From contig NZ_BMTR01000006.1 in NCBI RefSeq assembly GCF_014649775.1, forward strand, positions 248,001 to 312,000: a stretch of DNA of 64,000 nucleotides, given 5' to 3'. The notes beneath the pieces are model-generated. The model had not been told where the DNA came from. It ran no database searches and was given only the letters and a program-made list of their open reading frames with translations. This document shows positions 48,969 to 57,778 of this stretch, piece after piece (within the stretch, counting starts at the first letter, position 1; each line of letters starts with the position of its first letter). The DNA comes from Streptomyces longisporoflavus. Lineage in GTDB: Bacteria > Actinomycetota > Actinomycetes > Streptomycetales > Streptomycetaceae. The position numbers and the translations under genes are program-made.

Positions 48969-50468
48969 GTGAACGGACAACCCAACACCCGACTGTCGGA
49001 CCTGTTCGGCCTGGCGGGCTGGTCCAAGGGGGAACTCGCGAGACTGGTGAACCGGCAGGCGGCGGCCATGGGCCATCCGCAGCTGGCCACCGACACTTCG
49101 CGCGTCCGGCGCTGGATCGACACGGGAGAAATCCCCCGCGATCCCGTGCCGCGGGTTCTGGCGGCTCTGTTCACCGAGCGTCTCGGCCGTGTCGTGACCA
49201 TTGAGGATCTTGGTCTGGTCCGGCACGGGCGCGTGGGGAAACGGCGTGGCGACGGGAGTGCGGAGCACCCCGACGGCATTCCGTGGGCGCCCGAACGGAC
49301 AGCCGCGGTCCTCACCGAATTCACGGGAATGGACCTCATGCTCAACCGACGCGGCTTGGTGGGCGCGGGTGCCGCGCTCGCCGCCGGCACCGCACTGACC
49401 GGCGCCATGCACGAGTGGCTGCACACCGACCCGGCTCTTGCTGCCGACGCTCCCCGTACCAACCATCCCCTGCACGCCGACCCCGCTGGGTTCGACCGCT
49501 ACGAGGCCGCCCCCATCGGGTCGCAGGAGATCGAGGAACTGGAGACCTCCGTCGAGGTCTTCCGGGCCTGGGACGCGGCCCGCGGCGGCGGGCTGCAGCG
49601 CAAGGCTGTGGTGGGACAGCTCAACGAAGTGGGCGGCATGCTCGCCTACCGACACCCCGACCATCTCCAGCGCCGCCTGTGGGGCGTCGCTGCCAATCTC
49701 GCCGTCCTCGCGGGCTGGATGTCGCACGACGTCGGCCTGGAACCCACGGCACAGAAGTACTTCGTGATCGCCGCGCACGCGGCCCGCGAGGGCGGGGACC
49801 GGCCGCGTGCCGGTGAGGCCCTGTCGCGGGCGGCACGCCAGATGGTGCACCTGGGGCGGCCCGACGACGCCCTCGACCTGATGAAGCTCGCCAAATCGGG
49901 CTCGGGCGAGGAGGTCCTGCCGCGCACGCAGGCCATGCTCTACACCATCGAGGCCTGGGCACAGGCGTCGATGGGCAAGGGCCAGGCCATGCGCCGCACC
50001 CTCGGCATCGCCGAGGACCTGTTCGTCTCCGACAACGGCGACGTGCCGCCGCCCAGTTGGATGCAGATGTTCGACGAGGCGGACATGCACGGCATGCAGG
50101 CCCTGGCCTACCGCACCCTCGCCGATCACGACGCGTCCGCGGCCAACACCGCCCAGCGCCATGCGAGGGAGGCGATCGAACTGCGGTCCAAGGGCCGCGA
50201 CCGCTCGCAGATCTTCGACTACATCTCGCTGGCCTCGGCCTGCTTCATCGGCGACGACCCCGAACAGGCCGACCGGTACGCACGGTTGGCGCTGGTCTCG
50301 ATGGGTGCGAACTCCTCGCACCGCACCTGGGACCGGCTGCGCGAGATGTACCGCCTGACGGCGCAGTACTCGGGCTACCCGAAGATCCAGGACCTGCGTG
50401 AGGAGATCAAGCTGGCCCTGCCCAAGGCGGCGGCCAAGACCGGAGGTGGCAGCCGGGTCAAGGCCTAG
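48969..50468 (+). CDS. NsdA-like regulatory protein (helix-turn-helix plus TPR-like)
   Basis: 499 residues from GTG 48969. The N-terminal ~90 residues (RLSDLFGLAGWSKGELARLV, HPQLATDTSRVRRWIDTGEI, VLAALFTERLGRVVTIEDLG) are very like the start of NsdA, the Streptomyces negative regulator of sporulation and antibiotic production, as I recall it. After a hydrophobic stretch at ~125-140 come TPR-like helices (~180-470: AGEALSRAARQMVHLGRPDDALDLMKLAKS). In S. coelicolor nsdA is, from memory, beside amtB-glnK; here it is not, so this may be a paralogue. A 6-7-6 palindrome lies in its promoter. Confidence 0.83.
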   Translation: MNGQPNTRLSDLFGLAGWSKGELARLVNRQAAAMGHPQLATDTSRVRRWIDTGEIPRDPVPRVLAALFTERLGRVVTIEDLGLVRHGRVGKRRGDGSAEHPDGIPWAPERTAAVLTEFTGMDLMLNRRGLVGAGAALAAGTALTGAMHEWLHTDPALAADAPRTNHPLHADPAGFDRYEAAPIGSQEIEELETSVEVFRAWDAARGGGLQRKAVVGQLNEVGGMLAYRHPDHLQRRLWGVAANLAVLAGWMSHDVGLEPTAQKYFVIAAHAAREGGDRPRAGEALSRAARQMVHLGRPDDALDLMKLAKSGSGEEVLPRTQAMLYTIEAWAQASMGKGQAMRRTLGIAEDLFVSDNGDVPPPSWMQMFDEADMHGMQALAYRTLADHDASAANTAQRHAREAIELRSKGRDRSQIFDYISLASACFIGDDPEQADRYARLALVSMGANSSHRTWDRLREMYRLTAQYSGYPKIQDLREEIKLALPKAAAKTGGGSRVKA

Positions 50469-50514
50469 AGCCGCCGAGGCCCGGAGCCGGAACCCGGCAT
50501 GACCCGGGCGCGGA

Positions 50515-51939
50515 TCAGAAGACGATCCGCGCGATCAACAGACAGGCGTCGTCCTCGCGCGGGGCCACGCCGAACTCCTCGACGACCGCGCGCACACAGT
50601 CCTGCGCACCCCGCGTGTCCGTGAAGCGTGGCGCGAGCGCGAGCAGCCGGCTCGTGGCCGCGTCCCTGGCGCGCCGGGGGACAAGACCGTCGGTGTGCAG
50701 CAGCAACAGGTCGCCCGGTTCGAGGTGCACTTCGGCCTGCTCGTACGTGGCTCCGGAGGTCGCACCGAGGATCACGCCGCCCGGTGGCGTCAGCGCGCGC
50801 CCCGTCCCGCCGCGGAACAGCAGCGGGGCGGGGTGTCCGGCCTGCGCCCAGGTGAGGGTGCGGGTCGCGGGGGCGTACTGGCAGCAGACGGCGCTGCCGA
50901 GAGCCGGTTGTGTGGTGGTGTCCAGTAACTGGTTGAGCCAGCCCATCAGCCGGCCCGGCCGCACTCCGGCCACCGCCATGCCGCGCACCGCGCCGAGGAG
51001 CATCGCCATACCCGAGGTGACGGTGACGCCGTGCCCCGTGAGGTCGCCGACGCTGAGGAGGAACCGGCCGTCGGGCAGCTCCATGGCGTCGTACCAGTCG
51101 CCGCCGATCAGCGAGCTCGTGGCGGAGGGGAGGTAGTACGCCGCGAGATCCAGTGCGGCGGGTCCGCCGTGCGGGAACCGCAGGGAGCCGCGCCACGGCG
51201 GCAGCACGGCCTCCTGCAGTTCGACCGCGAGCCGGTGCTCTGTCTGCGCGATGTGCCGCTGGCGCTGCAGCGAGTCACGGGTCTCGCGCACCACTCGCTG
51301 GCTGCGGCGCAGCTCGCTGACGTCCCGCAGGACCGCCCACATCGAGGCGGTGCTGCCGTCAGCGGCGAGCACGGGCTCGCCCATCATGTGCACCTGTCGT
51401 ACGCCGCCGTCCGGGCGCACGATACGGAACTCGCCGTCGATCGGCTTTCCGTCGATCAGGCAGTCCGTGACCATGGCCGTCAGCATCGGCTGGTCGTCGG
51501 CGTGCACCAGGGAGGGCAGCTCGTCGAGGGAGAGCGCGGGGGCTTCCGGATCCCGCCCGAGAATCCGGTAGAGCTCGCCCGACCAACTCGCCTCGTCGTT
51601 CAGGAGGTTCCACTCCGCGCTGCCGACCCGGCTGAGCAGTGAGCCGCGCTGCGGGTCGAGCGGTGCGGGCACCGCCGGAGCCGCGGGCTCGGCGGCCGGT
51701 GGCAGGGGTCCGTCCCGCAGCTGCGCCAGGTGGTCGTCCAGGTCGTTGAGCTGGTGGACCGCCAGGTCGCACAGGGCGCGCTGCCAGCGCCCCTGCGGGT
51801 CGCCGCGATCGGCCCCGGCGTCCCGGCGCACGGCGTCGACCTGGCCGCGGAGCCGGCGCGTCTGCGTGATCAGCGCTTCGACCGAGCCGCGCTCGGGCGG
51901 CTGGGCGGAAGGGCGGTCCGCGAAGACATGGGACGGCAT
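50515..51939 (-). CDS. PAS-domain PP2C (SpoIIE/RsbU-type) phosphatase
   Basis: 474 residues from ATG 51939, GGAG six bases upstream. A helical region (~10-85) is followed by a PAS domain (~105-225: AEWNLLNDEASWSGELYRILGRD and HADDQPMLTAM, FRIVRPDGGVRQVHMMGEPV). The phosphatase domain follows: GGDWYDAMELPDGRFLLSVGDLTGHGVTV with the metal-binding aspartates, then GHPAPLLFR and a C-terminal DDACLLIARI. It would dephosphorylate an anti-anti-sigma factor in response to a PAS-sensed signal. No kinase/anti-sigma partner is adjacent. Confidence 0.9.
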   Translation of the reverse strand: MPSHVFADRPSAQPPERGSVEALITQTRRLRGQVDAVRRDAGADRGDPQGRWQRALCDLAVHQLNDLDDHLAQLRDGPLPPAAEPAAPAVPAPLDPQRGSLLSRVGSAEWNLLNDEASWSGELYRILGRDPEAPALSLDELPSLVHADDQPMLTAMVTDCLIDGKPIDGEFRIVRPDGGVRQVHMMGEPVLAADGSTASMWAVLRDVSELRRSQRVVRETRDSLQRQRHIAQTEHRLAVELQEAVLPPWRGSLRFPHGGPAALDLAAYYLPSATSSLIGGDWYDAMELPDGRFLLSVGDLTGHGVTVTSGMAMLLGAVRGMAVAGVRPGRLMGWLNQLLDTTTQPALGSAVCCQYAPATRTLTWAQAGHPAPLLFRGGTGRALTPPGGVILGATSGATYEQAEVHLEPGDLLLLHTDGLVPRRARDAATSRLLALAPRFTDTRGAQDCVRAVVEEFGVAPREDDACLLIARIVF

Positions 51940-52108
51940 GAGGTGCTCCGTTGAGGATGCGGTGCGACCAAACGGGCGGGATGGACCGCTAATGACTTTC
52001 GCACAGCGGGGGGTGGCCCGTAAGGGATTTGGCAACACACGACCCGGTCTTGCTTCTGGTATATGCCTATGTCCTCCGGAGCAGTACGTTCCGGAAGAAC
52101 GGTCCCGA

Positions 52109-52267
52109 TCACCCCCGCAAGTAGCGGATATCCGCCAGGGCGCGGCGGTTGTGGTCGTGCGACCTGTCGACCACGTGCAGATCGCGCTCGACGCGCCTGA
52201 GCAGCGCCACCGAGTCGACCACGGCCAGTACCCGCGTCTCCTTCAAGTCCCGCACTCCCTCGACCAT
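52109..52267 (-). CDS. Putative 52-residue small protein
   Basis: Reads MVEGVRDLKETRVLAV... to YLRG-stop. All but four codons end in G or C, second positions are much less GC-rich, and the frame is free of rare codons: the coding pattern expected of Streptomyces. The peptide is helical, highly charged and has no membrane segment. There is no clear Shine-Dalgarno; it may be leaderless. It is upstream of the PP2C phosphatase gene on the same strand, 169 bp before its start. I know of no matching family. Confidence 0.5.
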   Translation of the reverse strand: MVEGVRDLKETRVLAVVDSVALLRRVERDLHVVDRSHDHNRRALADIRYLRG

Positions 52268-52445
52268 TGGAAATGTGGCTGGTAATAACAAGCCCTACGG
52301 CGCGGCATCCCTGCGTGGTGACGCGCGACGCCGGGGGCTGTCGCTCGCAGCGGTGAGAGCGCTGCGGGGCCGTTCGGGTGAATCGCTGTGCCTTTACGCG
52401 TGCCGGGGTCGACCGCCGGTGCGTCCTCGTGCACAGCATTTCGGT

Positions 52446-54008
52446 GTGATCATCGGACGAAAGGGTGCGACACGACCGCGGTCGGCGCGGTGGCTGCTGG
52501 TCGGCCTTCTGCTGGCCGCGGGCTGCTGGTCGGCCGCCGGGCCCTCCGTCGCCGATGGTGCCGGGCCGAACGGGCTCGCCCTCCAGGTCACGGTGAACAC
52601 CCGGCCGGGTCTCGGGGCGGTGCGTCCCGGCATCCGCACCGGCGACGCCGTGGTCAAGTCGTACCGTCTGATCAACCGCAGCGGCGCCGACCTCTACCAG
52701 GTGCGGGTGTGGGATCCGGGCATGCCGGGCGCCGCGATCCGCTGTCCCGGCGGACGGGACCGGGTGCCGATGCTGACCGGACTGCGTTCGGTGCGCTGTA
52801 CGGCCACCGGGGCCGCCCGCCCCGGGCCCTGGATCAGCCGGGTCCGGGCGGTCGGACAGCAGCCCTATCTGCGCGCCGGTGCCATGCCGGTGGCCGTGAG
52901 TTCCCCGGGCGGGGGGAGCGTGCGACCAGCCGCGTTTTCCGCGCGTGCCGGCGGCGTGCAGGCGACCGCGCGGTCCGGATACACCGGGGTCGGCGCCGCG
53001 CTGGCCCTGACGGAGACGGCGCGTGTCACCGGTCCGCGGCAGGCGCGGGTGAGCTATGTCGTGGCCAACCGGGGCAACCGGGCCGTCCACGGCGTGCGGA
53101 TCACGGACCCGGTGCTTGCCCCGGACCGGATCGTCTGTGCGGGCGGCCGGCCGGTCGTCGCCCATCTCGCCGCGGGGGCGCGGGCCGTGTGCACCGCGCT
53201 CGTACGGCGCGGGCCCGGCACGTATCTCAGCGCGGGGCGCGCCGACGGCAGCGACCTGATCCGCACGCTCGGTCCGCGCGGCCAGGCGGTGATACCTCCA
53301 CGCCTGACGGCGCGGGCCCGGGCACGCTTCACGCTCCGGGATGCGGTGTCTGTGACTCCCGTGGCTCCCGGGGCGTCGCGGCCCGGGGCGCCCGCGGGGG
53401 CGGCGGGACAGGGGTCGCGCTCCGGGCCACCGGGGCCGCGCTCCGGGCCGCCGGGAGCCGTACCCCGCCTCGCGTCACAGCTGCCCGCAGCGCCCCTCCC
53501 GCCGGGTATCGCGGCCCCGGGCGCCGGCCCGCCGGGCGCCGGCCCGCCGGGCGCCGGCCCGCCGGGCGCCGGCCCGCCGGGCGCCGCGCCCCTGGGCGTC
53601 GGTCCACCCGGCGCCGCACCCCTGGGCGTCGGTCCACCGGGCGTCGGCCCGCCCGGCGTCGCCCCACCAGGCGCCGCACCGCCGGGCATCGCACCACCCG
53701 CCCCCGCCGCACCCGACGGGCCGGGTCAAGCCCCGGCAGCGGTTCCGCCCGCTGTGCCGCCACCAGCGGTACCACCAGCGGTGCCGCCCCCCGCGGTGCC
53801 GCCGCCCGCGGAACCACCGGCCGCGGTCCCGCCGCCAAACGAGCCGCCCGCCGCGGTGCCGGAAGAGGAGCGGCCCCAGCGCACGCTGCTCAGCCGCTTC
53901 GTCCGGCCGGACAACACGCCCACCGGCATGGGCATGCTGGCCGCGCTGTTCCTCGTCCTGCTGCCCGCAGCCATCGCGGCCGCCGTCTTCGGCTCCCGCA
54001 GACTTTGA
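52446..54008 (+). CDS. Surface-anchored protein with two DUF11-like domains, Gly/Pro pentapeptide repeats and C-terminal membrane helix
   Basis: 520 residues from GTG 52446 (no good ribosome site; start uncertain). Signal peptide ~1-37 (RSARWLLVGLLLAAGCWS, a possible lipobox). Two DUF11/adhesin-like beta-sandwich domains at ~45-145 (LINRSGADLYQVRVWDPG) and ~175-285 (VANRGNRAVHGVRITDP). Then a region of twelve pentapeptides of GAGPP/GVGPP type and a Pro/Ala/Val tract to ~490, and a final hydrophobic helix followed by RRL. It is likely wall-spanning, with the beta domains outside and the Pro-rich stalk crossing the wall. No LPXTG sorting motif was seen. Confidence 0.75.
   Translation: MIIGRKGATRPRSARWLLVGLLLAAGCWSAAGPSVADGAGPNGLALQVTVNTRPGLGAVRPGIRTGDAVVKSYRLINRSGADLYQVRVWDPGMPGAAIRCPGGRDRVPMLTGLRSVRCTATGAARPGPWISRVRAVGQQPYLRAGAMPVAVSSPGGGSVRPAAFSARAGGVQATARSGYTGVGAALALTETARVTGPRQARVSYVVANRGNRAVHGVRITDPVLAPDRIVCAGGRPVVAHLAAGARAVCTALVRRGPGTYLSAGRADGSDLIRTLGPRGQAVIPPRLTARARARFTLRDAVSVTPVAPGASRPGAPAGAAGQGSRSGPPGPRSGPPGAVPRLASQLPAAPLPPGIAAPGAGPPGAGPPGAGPPGAGPPGAAPLGVGPPGAAPLGVGPPGVGPPGVAPPGAAPPGIAPPAPAAPDGPGQAPAAVPPAVPPPAVPPAVPPPAVPPPAEPPAAVPPPNEPPAAVPEEERPQRTLLSRFVRPDNTPTGMGMLAALFLVLLPAAIAAAVFGSRRL
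53521..53700 (+). repeat. 15-bp repeat array coding for Gly/Pro pentapeptides
   Basis: About twelve 15-bp units; the first four (53521-53580, GCGCCGGCCCGCCGG) are identical and 100% G+C. The rest vary, mainly at codons 2-5. The repeats encode Gly-Ala-Gly-Pro-Pro-like pentapeptides, not the Gly-X-Y triplets of collagen. Confidence 0.85.
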
Positions 54009-54036
54009 CCGCGCCGCCACGAAACGGGACCCACCG

Positions 54037-54777
54037 ATGATCGAAAGCTTCGCCGTCGTCCTGGGCGTCGCCCTGCTGGCCGGGGCGGTCGTCCTGATCA
54101 AGCACCGTTTCTGGCCCCCGGGCCCGGACGAAGAGCCCCGCGAGGACGTCGCCGAGTACATCTCCATGATGGTCGGCGTCCTGTACGCCCTGGTCCTTGG
54201 TCTTGCCCTGGTGTCGGTCTGGGACACCAACTCCGGCGCCGAGGACCACGCCGCCACCGAGGCCAGCGCCGCGCACCAGATCCATCTGCTCGCCGCGGGC
54301 CTGCCCGCAGGGCAGGACGCGCGGATGCGCGGCGAGATCGAGACGTACATCCGGCACGTCACCGAGACGGAGTGGCCCGCCATGGCCGAGGGCACCCCGC
54401 TGGGGCCGACCGGCTGGCGCCTGCTGAACGACGTGCGCGCCACCGGTCAGGTCCCCGCGGATGCCACACCGGCCCAACAGGCCACGGGCCAGGAGACCTT
54501 GGCCCAGTTGAGCACCCTGGACGAGGCGCGCCGCGGTCGCGAGGCCGATGCCACGGAGCGGCTCTCGCCGGTGATCTGGTTCGGCCTGATCGTCGGCGGT
54601 GGTCTCACCATCGCCTTCATGTTCATGTTCGGCGTCCAGCGCAGCTTCACCCACCTCGTGATGGTGATGGGCCTGTCCGCCCTGATCACCTTCACCGTGC
54701 TCCTGATCTACCAGCTGGACAGCCCCTTCCAGGGGCTGTTCGCCGTCGACACGACGCCGTTCACGCGTTACTTCTAG
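54037..54777 (+). CDS. DUF4239 membrane protein
   Basis: 246 residues. Hydrophobic helices at ~1-21, ~43-62, ~178-198 and ~205-225. The DUF4239 (bestrophin-like) pattern is visible: DVAEYISMMVGVLYALVLGLALVSVWD, then EASAAHQIHLLAAGLP and LSPVIWFGLIVGGGLTI. Likely an integral membrane protein of unknown transport or sensing role. It starts 28 bp after the surface protein, probably in the same transcript. Its last 17 bp overlap the 3' end of the gene on the other strand. Confidence 0.85.
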   Translation: MIESFAVVLGVALLAGAVVLIKHRFWPPGPDEEPREDVAEYISMMVGVLYALVLGLALVSVWDTNSGAEDHAATEASAAHQIHLLAAGLPAGQDARMRGEIETYIRHVTETEWPAMAEGTPLGPTGWRLLNDVRATGQVPADATPAQQATGQETLAQLSTLDEARRGREADATERLSPVIWFGLIVGGGLTIAFMFMFGVQRSFTHLVMVMGLSALITFTVLLIYQLDSPFQGLFAVDTTPFTRYF

Positions 54778-55240
54778 GGTCCCGGTCGGAGGCAGGCCAG
54801 AGGTAGGGCAGGTCGTCGGGTACGCCGGGGAAGATGTCGGCGTAGAACTCCGGGGCCTTGCGCAGCAGTGCCGACTGGTGGCTGCGGTGGAAGGCCGGGT
54901 CGCCCAGCCAGGGTGGCAGTTCGCCGTCGGCGGCGAGCTGTTCCCCGGTGCGTACGGCGGTGTCGGGGCGGTGGCGGGTGAAGTCGGTGACGAGGGTGGT
55001 GGCGCAGGTGTCGGCGCGTCCGGTGGCGGTCCATGTGGCGCATACGTCGAGGCCGTAGCGGACCAGGGCTTCCTCGTAGCCGATCCACATGCGTACCGCT
55101 GGATGGTTGCGCCATCCGTAGCCGGGCACGGTCAGGCCGCGCAGCACCTGGAGGGCCTCGACCCGCTGCTTGCCCAGGCGTGCCTGGTCGAGGACCGCGG
55201 CGGATTGCGTGAAGTCGGGGTAGGGGAGAAAGGTCTGCAC
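54761..55240 (-). CDS. MSMEG_6728-family protein
   Basis: 159 residues, GTG start. Family features from memory: MQTFLPYPDFTQSAAVLDQARLG at the N-terminus, KQRVEALQVLRGL, GYGWRNHPAVRMWIGYEEAL, HRSHQSALLRK and DDLPYLWP at the end. The family has been grouped with pyrimidine-dimer-glycosylase-like folds, but its function is unknown. Its stop and that of the DUF4239 gene are nested (17-bp overlap of convergent ends). Confidence 0.85.
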   Translation of the reverse strand: MQTFLPYPDFTQSAAVLDQARLGKQRVEALQVLRGLTVPGYGWRNHPAVRMWIGYEEALVRYGLDVCATWTATGRADTCATTLVTDFTRHRPDTAVRTGEQLAADGELPPWLGDPAFHRSHQSALLRKAPEFYADIFPGVPDDLPYLWPASDRDPRSNA

Positions 55241-55378
55241 GCAGCATCTGTACCGCGGCCGGGGCGTTCTCAGACGCCCGCCTCGCCAGGCGCCCGGGGT
55301 TTGCGCGTACCTCTTCGGTCGCGGGGCCCCAAGGGGGGAGAGGCGCCCGGAGTGGCCATGTCCGCACCAGGGGGGCCG

Positions 55379-56236
55379 TCAGCACTGGGCGAAGACGTAG
55401 CCCTTGGTGCCCTTTGGGGTGACGTCGCGGTCCCGCAGGGTGATGGAGAGGCGGGAGCCGTAGGTGTCGCAGGCGGTGTTGTAGTCCTTGCGGGTGTACT
55501 CGACGGCGAAGACCTTGTCGTCGTAGGCGTCGGCGAAGTCGCCGCATTCCTTGTACGCCGCGCACTCCTCGACGACGGCGAAGTCGAAGCCGATGCGGTC
55601 GCGGTCCGGCAGCAGGTCGGTGGTGTTCTTCTGTGCGATGGCCAGGCCCTTGCGGTGGGCGCGCTCGGCGAGCAACTGGGCGAAGGAAGCGGCGTGTTCG
55701 GTGGTGAGGAGGTCGTCGGAGCGCTCGTAGGAGTCCAGGTTGTCGGGCTCCACGGCGTCGTAGCCCGCCTTGGCGCAGCCGTCGATCCAGGGCCCCACGA
55801 TGTTCATCAGCTTCTCGCGCTTGCCGGCCGCGGAGATGTCGAGGAGCGGCTCGTCCCAGTCCTCGTCGACCACCAGTGAGCCCTCGTCGTTCTTCAGGAG
55901 CAGGTCGGGGTGGTTCTTCTTCCACCAGGTGATGGCGTCGCCCGGCTGGGTCTGGAAGGCGTTGACGTAGCACACGTTGTACAGGCCCTTGGCCGGCTCG
56001 GCGGAGCGGTCGCGGGAGATGGCCCGTACGGCGTCGTCGGGCGCGTAGGGGCCGCCGAGTTGGTAGTCGAAGACGGTGTCAGGCTTCGGCGGGCGCACGG
56101 TGCCGGTCCGGTCCGTGGACGTGTCCGGGGTGTCTTTGCCGTCGCCGGTGGAGCAGGCGGCGGCGAGCAGGAGTGTGGCGGCGCAGGCGGCGAGACGGCC
56201 GGGGCGCGAGCGGTACGGGCGGTACGGGCGGTGCAT
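55379..56236 (-). CDS. GH114 endo-alpha-1,4-polygalactosaminidase-like lipoprotein (copy A)
   Basis: 285 residues. N-terminus: basic, hydrophobic stretch, lipobox LAAAC, so exported and lipid-anchored. The GH114 fold (TM1410-like TIM barrel) is shown by FDYQLGGPY, GLYNVCYVNAFQTQPGD, DISAAGKREKLMNIVGPWIDGC and the motif GYDAVEPDNLD holding the first catalytic acid, followed by GLAIAQKN and FAVVEECAAYKECGD holding the second. GH114 enzymes such as Ega3 cut alpha-1,4-linked galactosamine polymers; the acid assignment is inferred. Six Cys match those of copy B at 62203. It is the last gene of the candidate locus. Confidence 0.85.
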   Translation of the reverse strand: MHRPYRPYRSRPGRLAACAATLLLAAACSTGDGKDTPDTSTDRTGTVRPPKPDTVFDYQLGGPYAPDDAVRAISRDRSAEPAKGLYNVCYVNAFQTQPGDAITWWKKNHPDLLLKNDEGSLVVDEDWDEPLLDISAAGKREKLMNIVGPWIDGCAKAGYDAVEPDNLDSYERSDDLLTTEHAASFAQLLAERAHRKGLAIAQKNTTDLLPDRDRIGFDFAVVEECAAYKECGDFADAYDDKVFAVEYTRKDYNTACDTYGSRLSITLRDRDVTPKGTKGYVFAQC

Positions 56237-56241
56237 GGACA

Positions 56242-56255
56242 GCTTTCGTTCGAAG
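56242..56255. promoter_or_regulatory. Near-palindrome GCTTTCGTTCGAAG before the GH114-A start
   Basis: 13 of 14 bases match the element at 59679-59692. It lies 6-19 bp upstream of the ATG, so it covers the ribosome-binding site. Its role may be regulator binding or translation control. Confidence 0.35.
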
Positions 56256-56467
56256 CGTGCAGGCCGTGCGGAATGTGGTGCGATGTCGATCTTACGGTGT
56301 ATGTCGGAGGGGTCGGAGGCCAGGGCAGCGGCGGCCGGCCGGGGGAGACCGGTCGCCGCTGCCTGCCGCTCACGGCGTCAGTGGCCCGGGGGTCAGGCCG
56401 GGACGACGACGGAGCGGGTCAGGTGGTCGGAAGGTGTGGCGTGGCGTGGCGGGGTGGGCCGGTCGGG

Positions 56468-57778
56468 TCAGTCGCCCAGTGTCCGGCGCAGGGCCGGCTG
56501 GAGGCGGTCCGCGTGGGCGCGGACCATGTCGTCGCACAGCCGCCAGATCTGCTCGACGGTGAGGGCGGCGGCCGTGGCCGGGTCGGTCATCGCCGCGTGC
56601 CGGATGTGGCGCGGCTCGTCGTCGAGGGCGGCGCGGACCACGAGGTCGTTCATGCTGAGGTAGGTGCGGTTGAGCGCAGCGAGTTGCGGGGGCAGGGATC
56701 CCGCGCGGGTGGGCTGGATGCCGGAGGCGTCGACGAGGCAGGGGACTTCGACGACGCCGTGGTCGGGCAGGTTGTCGATCAGGCCGTGGTTGGGGACGTT
56801 GGCGTAGACGGTGCGCGGGGTGCCCGTCACGATGCTGTGGATGATCTGGGGGGCGTACTCCATGGTGCCCTCGACGGTGAGCGGTTCGCCCGCGGCCAGG
56901 GCGTCACGGGTCTGGTGGTAGGCGGCGACGTTCTCGTCGACGATGCCGAGGTAGGCGCCGACCGGCAGGCGCAGGCGCTCGATCTCGCTGTCGTGGTGCA
57001 GGTACCAGGGGACGTACTCGGAGGAGTGCTCGCTGGTCTCGGTGGGGTAGTAGCCGAGGCGGCGGTACATGTCGACGCGGACCCGGCGCCGCAACTGCTC
57101 GTCGCCGGAGATCAGTTCGTCCAGGCGCGGGTAGAGGTCCTTGCCCTGGTGCTCGAAGCGGAGGACCCAGGCCTGGTGGTTGACGCCCGCCGCCCGGTAG
57201 GTGATCTCCTGGTACGGGACGCCGACCAGTTCGGCCAGGTCGTGCATGGTCCAGTACACGGAGTGGCACAGGCCCGCCACCTTGGTCAGGCCGGTGGCCT
57301 CGGTGAGGTACTGGATGTTCATGGCCATGGGGTTGGTGTAGTTCAGGAGCCAGGCGTCGGGGCAGAGTTCGGCGATGTCCTGGCCCAGGGCCTTCAGGAG
57401 CGGGAAGGTGCGCAGGGCGCGGAAGATGCCGCCGATGCCGAGGGTGTCGCCGATGGTCTGGCGCAGTCCGTGGCGTGCGGGGACCTCGAAGTCGGTGCGG
57501 GTGGCCTCGCCCATGCCGACCTGCACGATGTTGATGACGAAGTCCGAGCCGGTGAGGGCTTCGCGGCGGTCGGCGTGGCTGGAGATGGTGGCGTGCGCGC
57601 CCAGGTGGTCGGCGATGTACTCGGCGGCGGCCTGTGCGGTGGCCAGGCGTTCGGGGTCGATGTCGTGCAGGGCGATGTGGGCGCCCTTGAGTTCGGGGAA
57701 GGCGAAGAGGTCGGCGAGCAGGCCTTGGGTGAAGACGACGCTGCCCGCGCCGATGAAGGTGATCTTGGGGTGGTTCAT
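56468..57778 (-). CDS. GH4 glycosidase, alpha-galactosidase (MelA)-like
   Basis: 436 residues, NAD- and metal-dependent GH4. The N-terminus has the Rossmann motif ITFIGAGSVVFTQGL, then VINIVQVGMG, WLLNYTNPMAMN, the metal-binding Cys in GLCHSVYWT and His in AAGVNHQAWVLRF, and DNLPDHGVVEVPCLVD. The CHS motif is typical of MelA-type alpha-galactosidases. It has no signal, so it would act on imported oligosaccharides in the cytosol. Its ATG overlaps the stop of the kinase gene. The substrate in this locus may be an alpha-galactoside or alpha-galactosaminide; that is inference. Confidence 0.88.
   Translation of the reverse strand: MNHPKITFIGAGSVVFTQGLLADLFAFPELKGAHIALHDIDPERLATAQAAAEYIADHLGAHATISSHADRREALTGSDFVINIVQVGMGEATRTDFEVPARHGLRQTIGDTLGIGGIFRALRTFPLLKALGQDIAELCPDAWLLNYTNPMAMNIQYLTEATGLTKVAGLCHSVYWTMHDLAELVGVPYQEITYRAAGVNHQAWVLRFEHQGKDLYPRLDELISGDEQLRRRVRVDMYRRLGYYPTETSEHSSEYVPWYLHHDSEIERLRLPVGAYLGIVDENVAAYHQTRDALAAGEPLTVEGTMEYAPQIIHSIVTGTPRTVYANVPNHGLIDNLPDHGVVEVPCLVDASGIQPTRAGSLPPQLAALNRTYLSMNDLVVRAALDDEPRHIRHAAMTDPATAAALTVEQIWRLCDDMVRAHADRLQPALRRTLGD

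Noticed and set aside
48969..50468. Naming the gene nsdA
   Set aside because: The neighbourhood recalled for S. coelicolor nsdA (amtB-glnK) is missing, so paralogy cannot be excluded.
53521..53700. True collagen-like domain
   Set aside because: Gly is not at every third position; the repeat is a pentapeptide.
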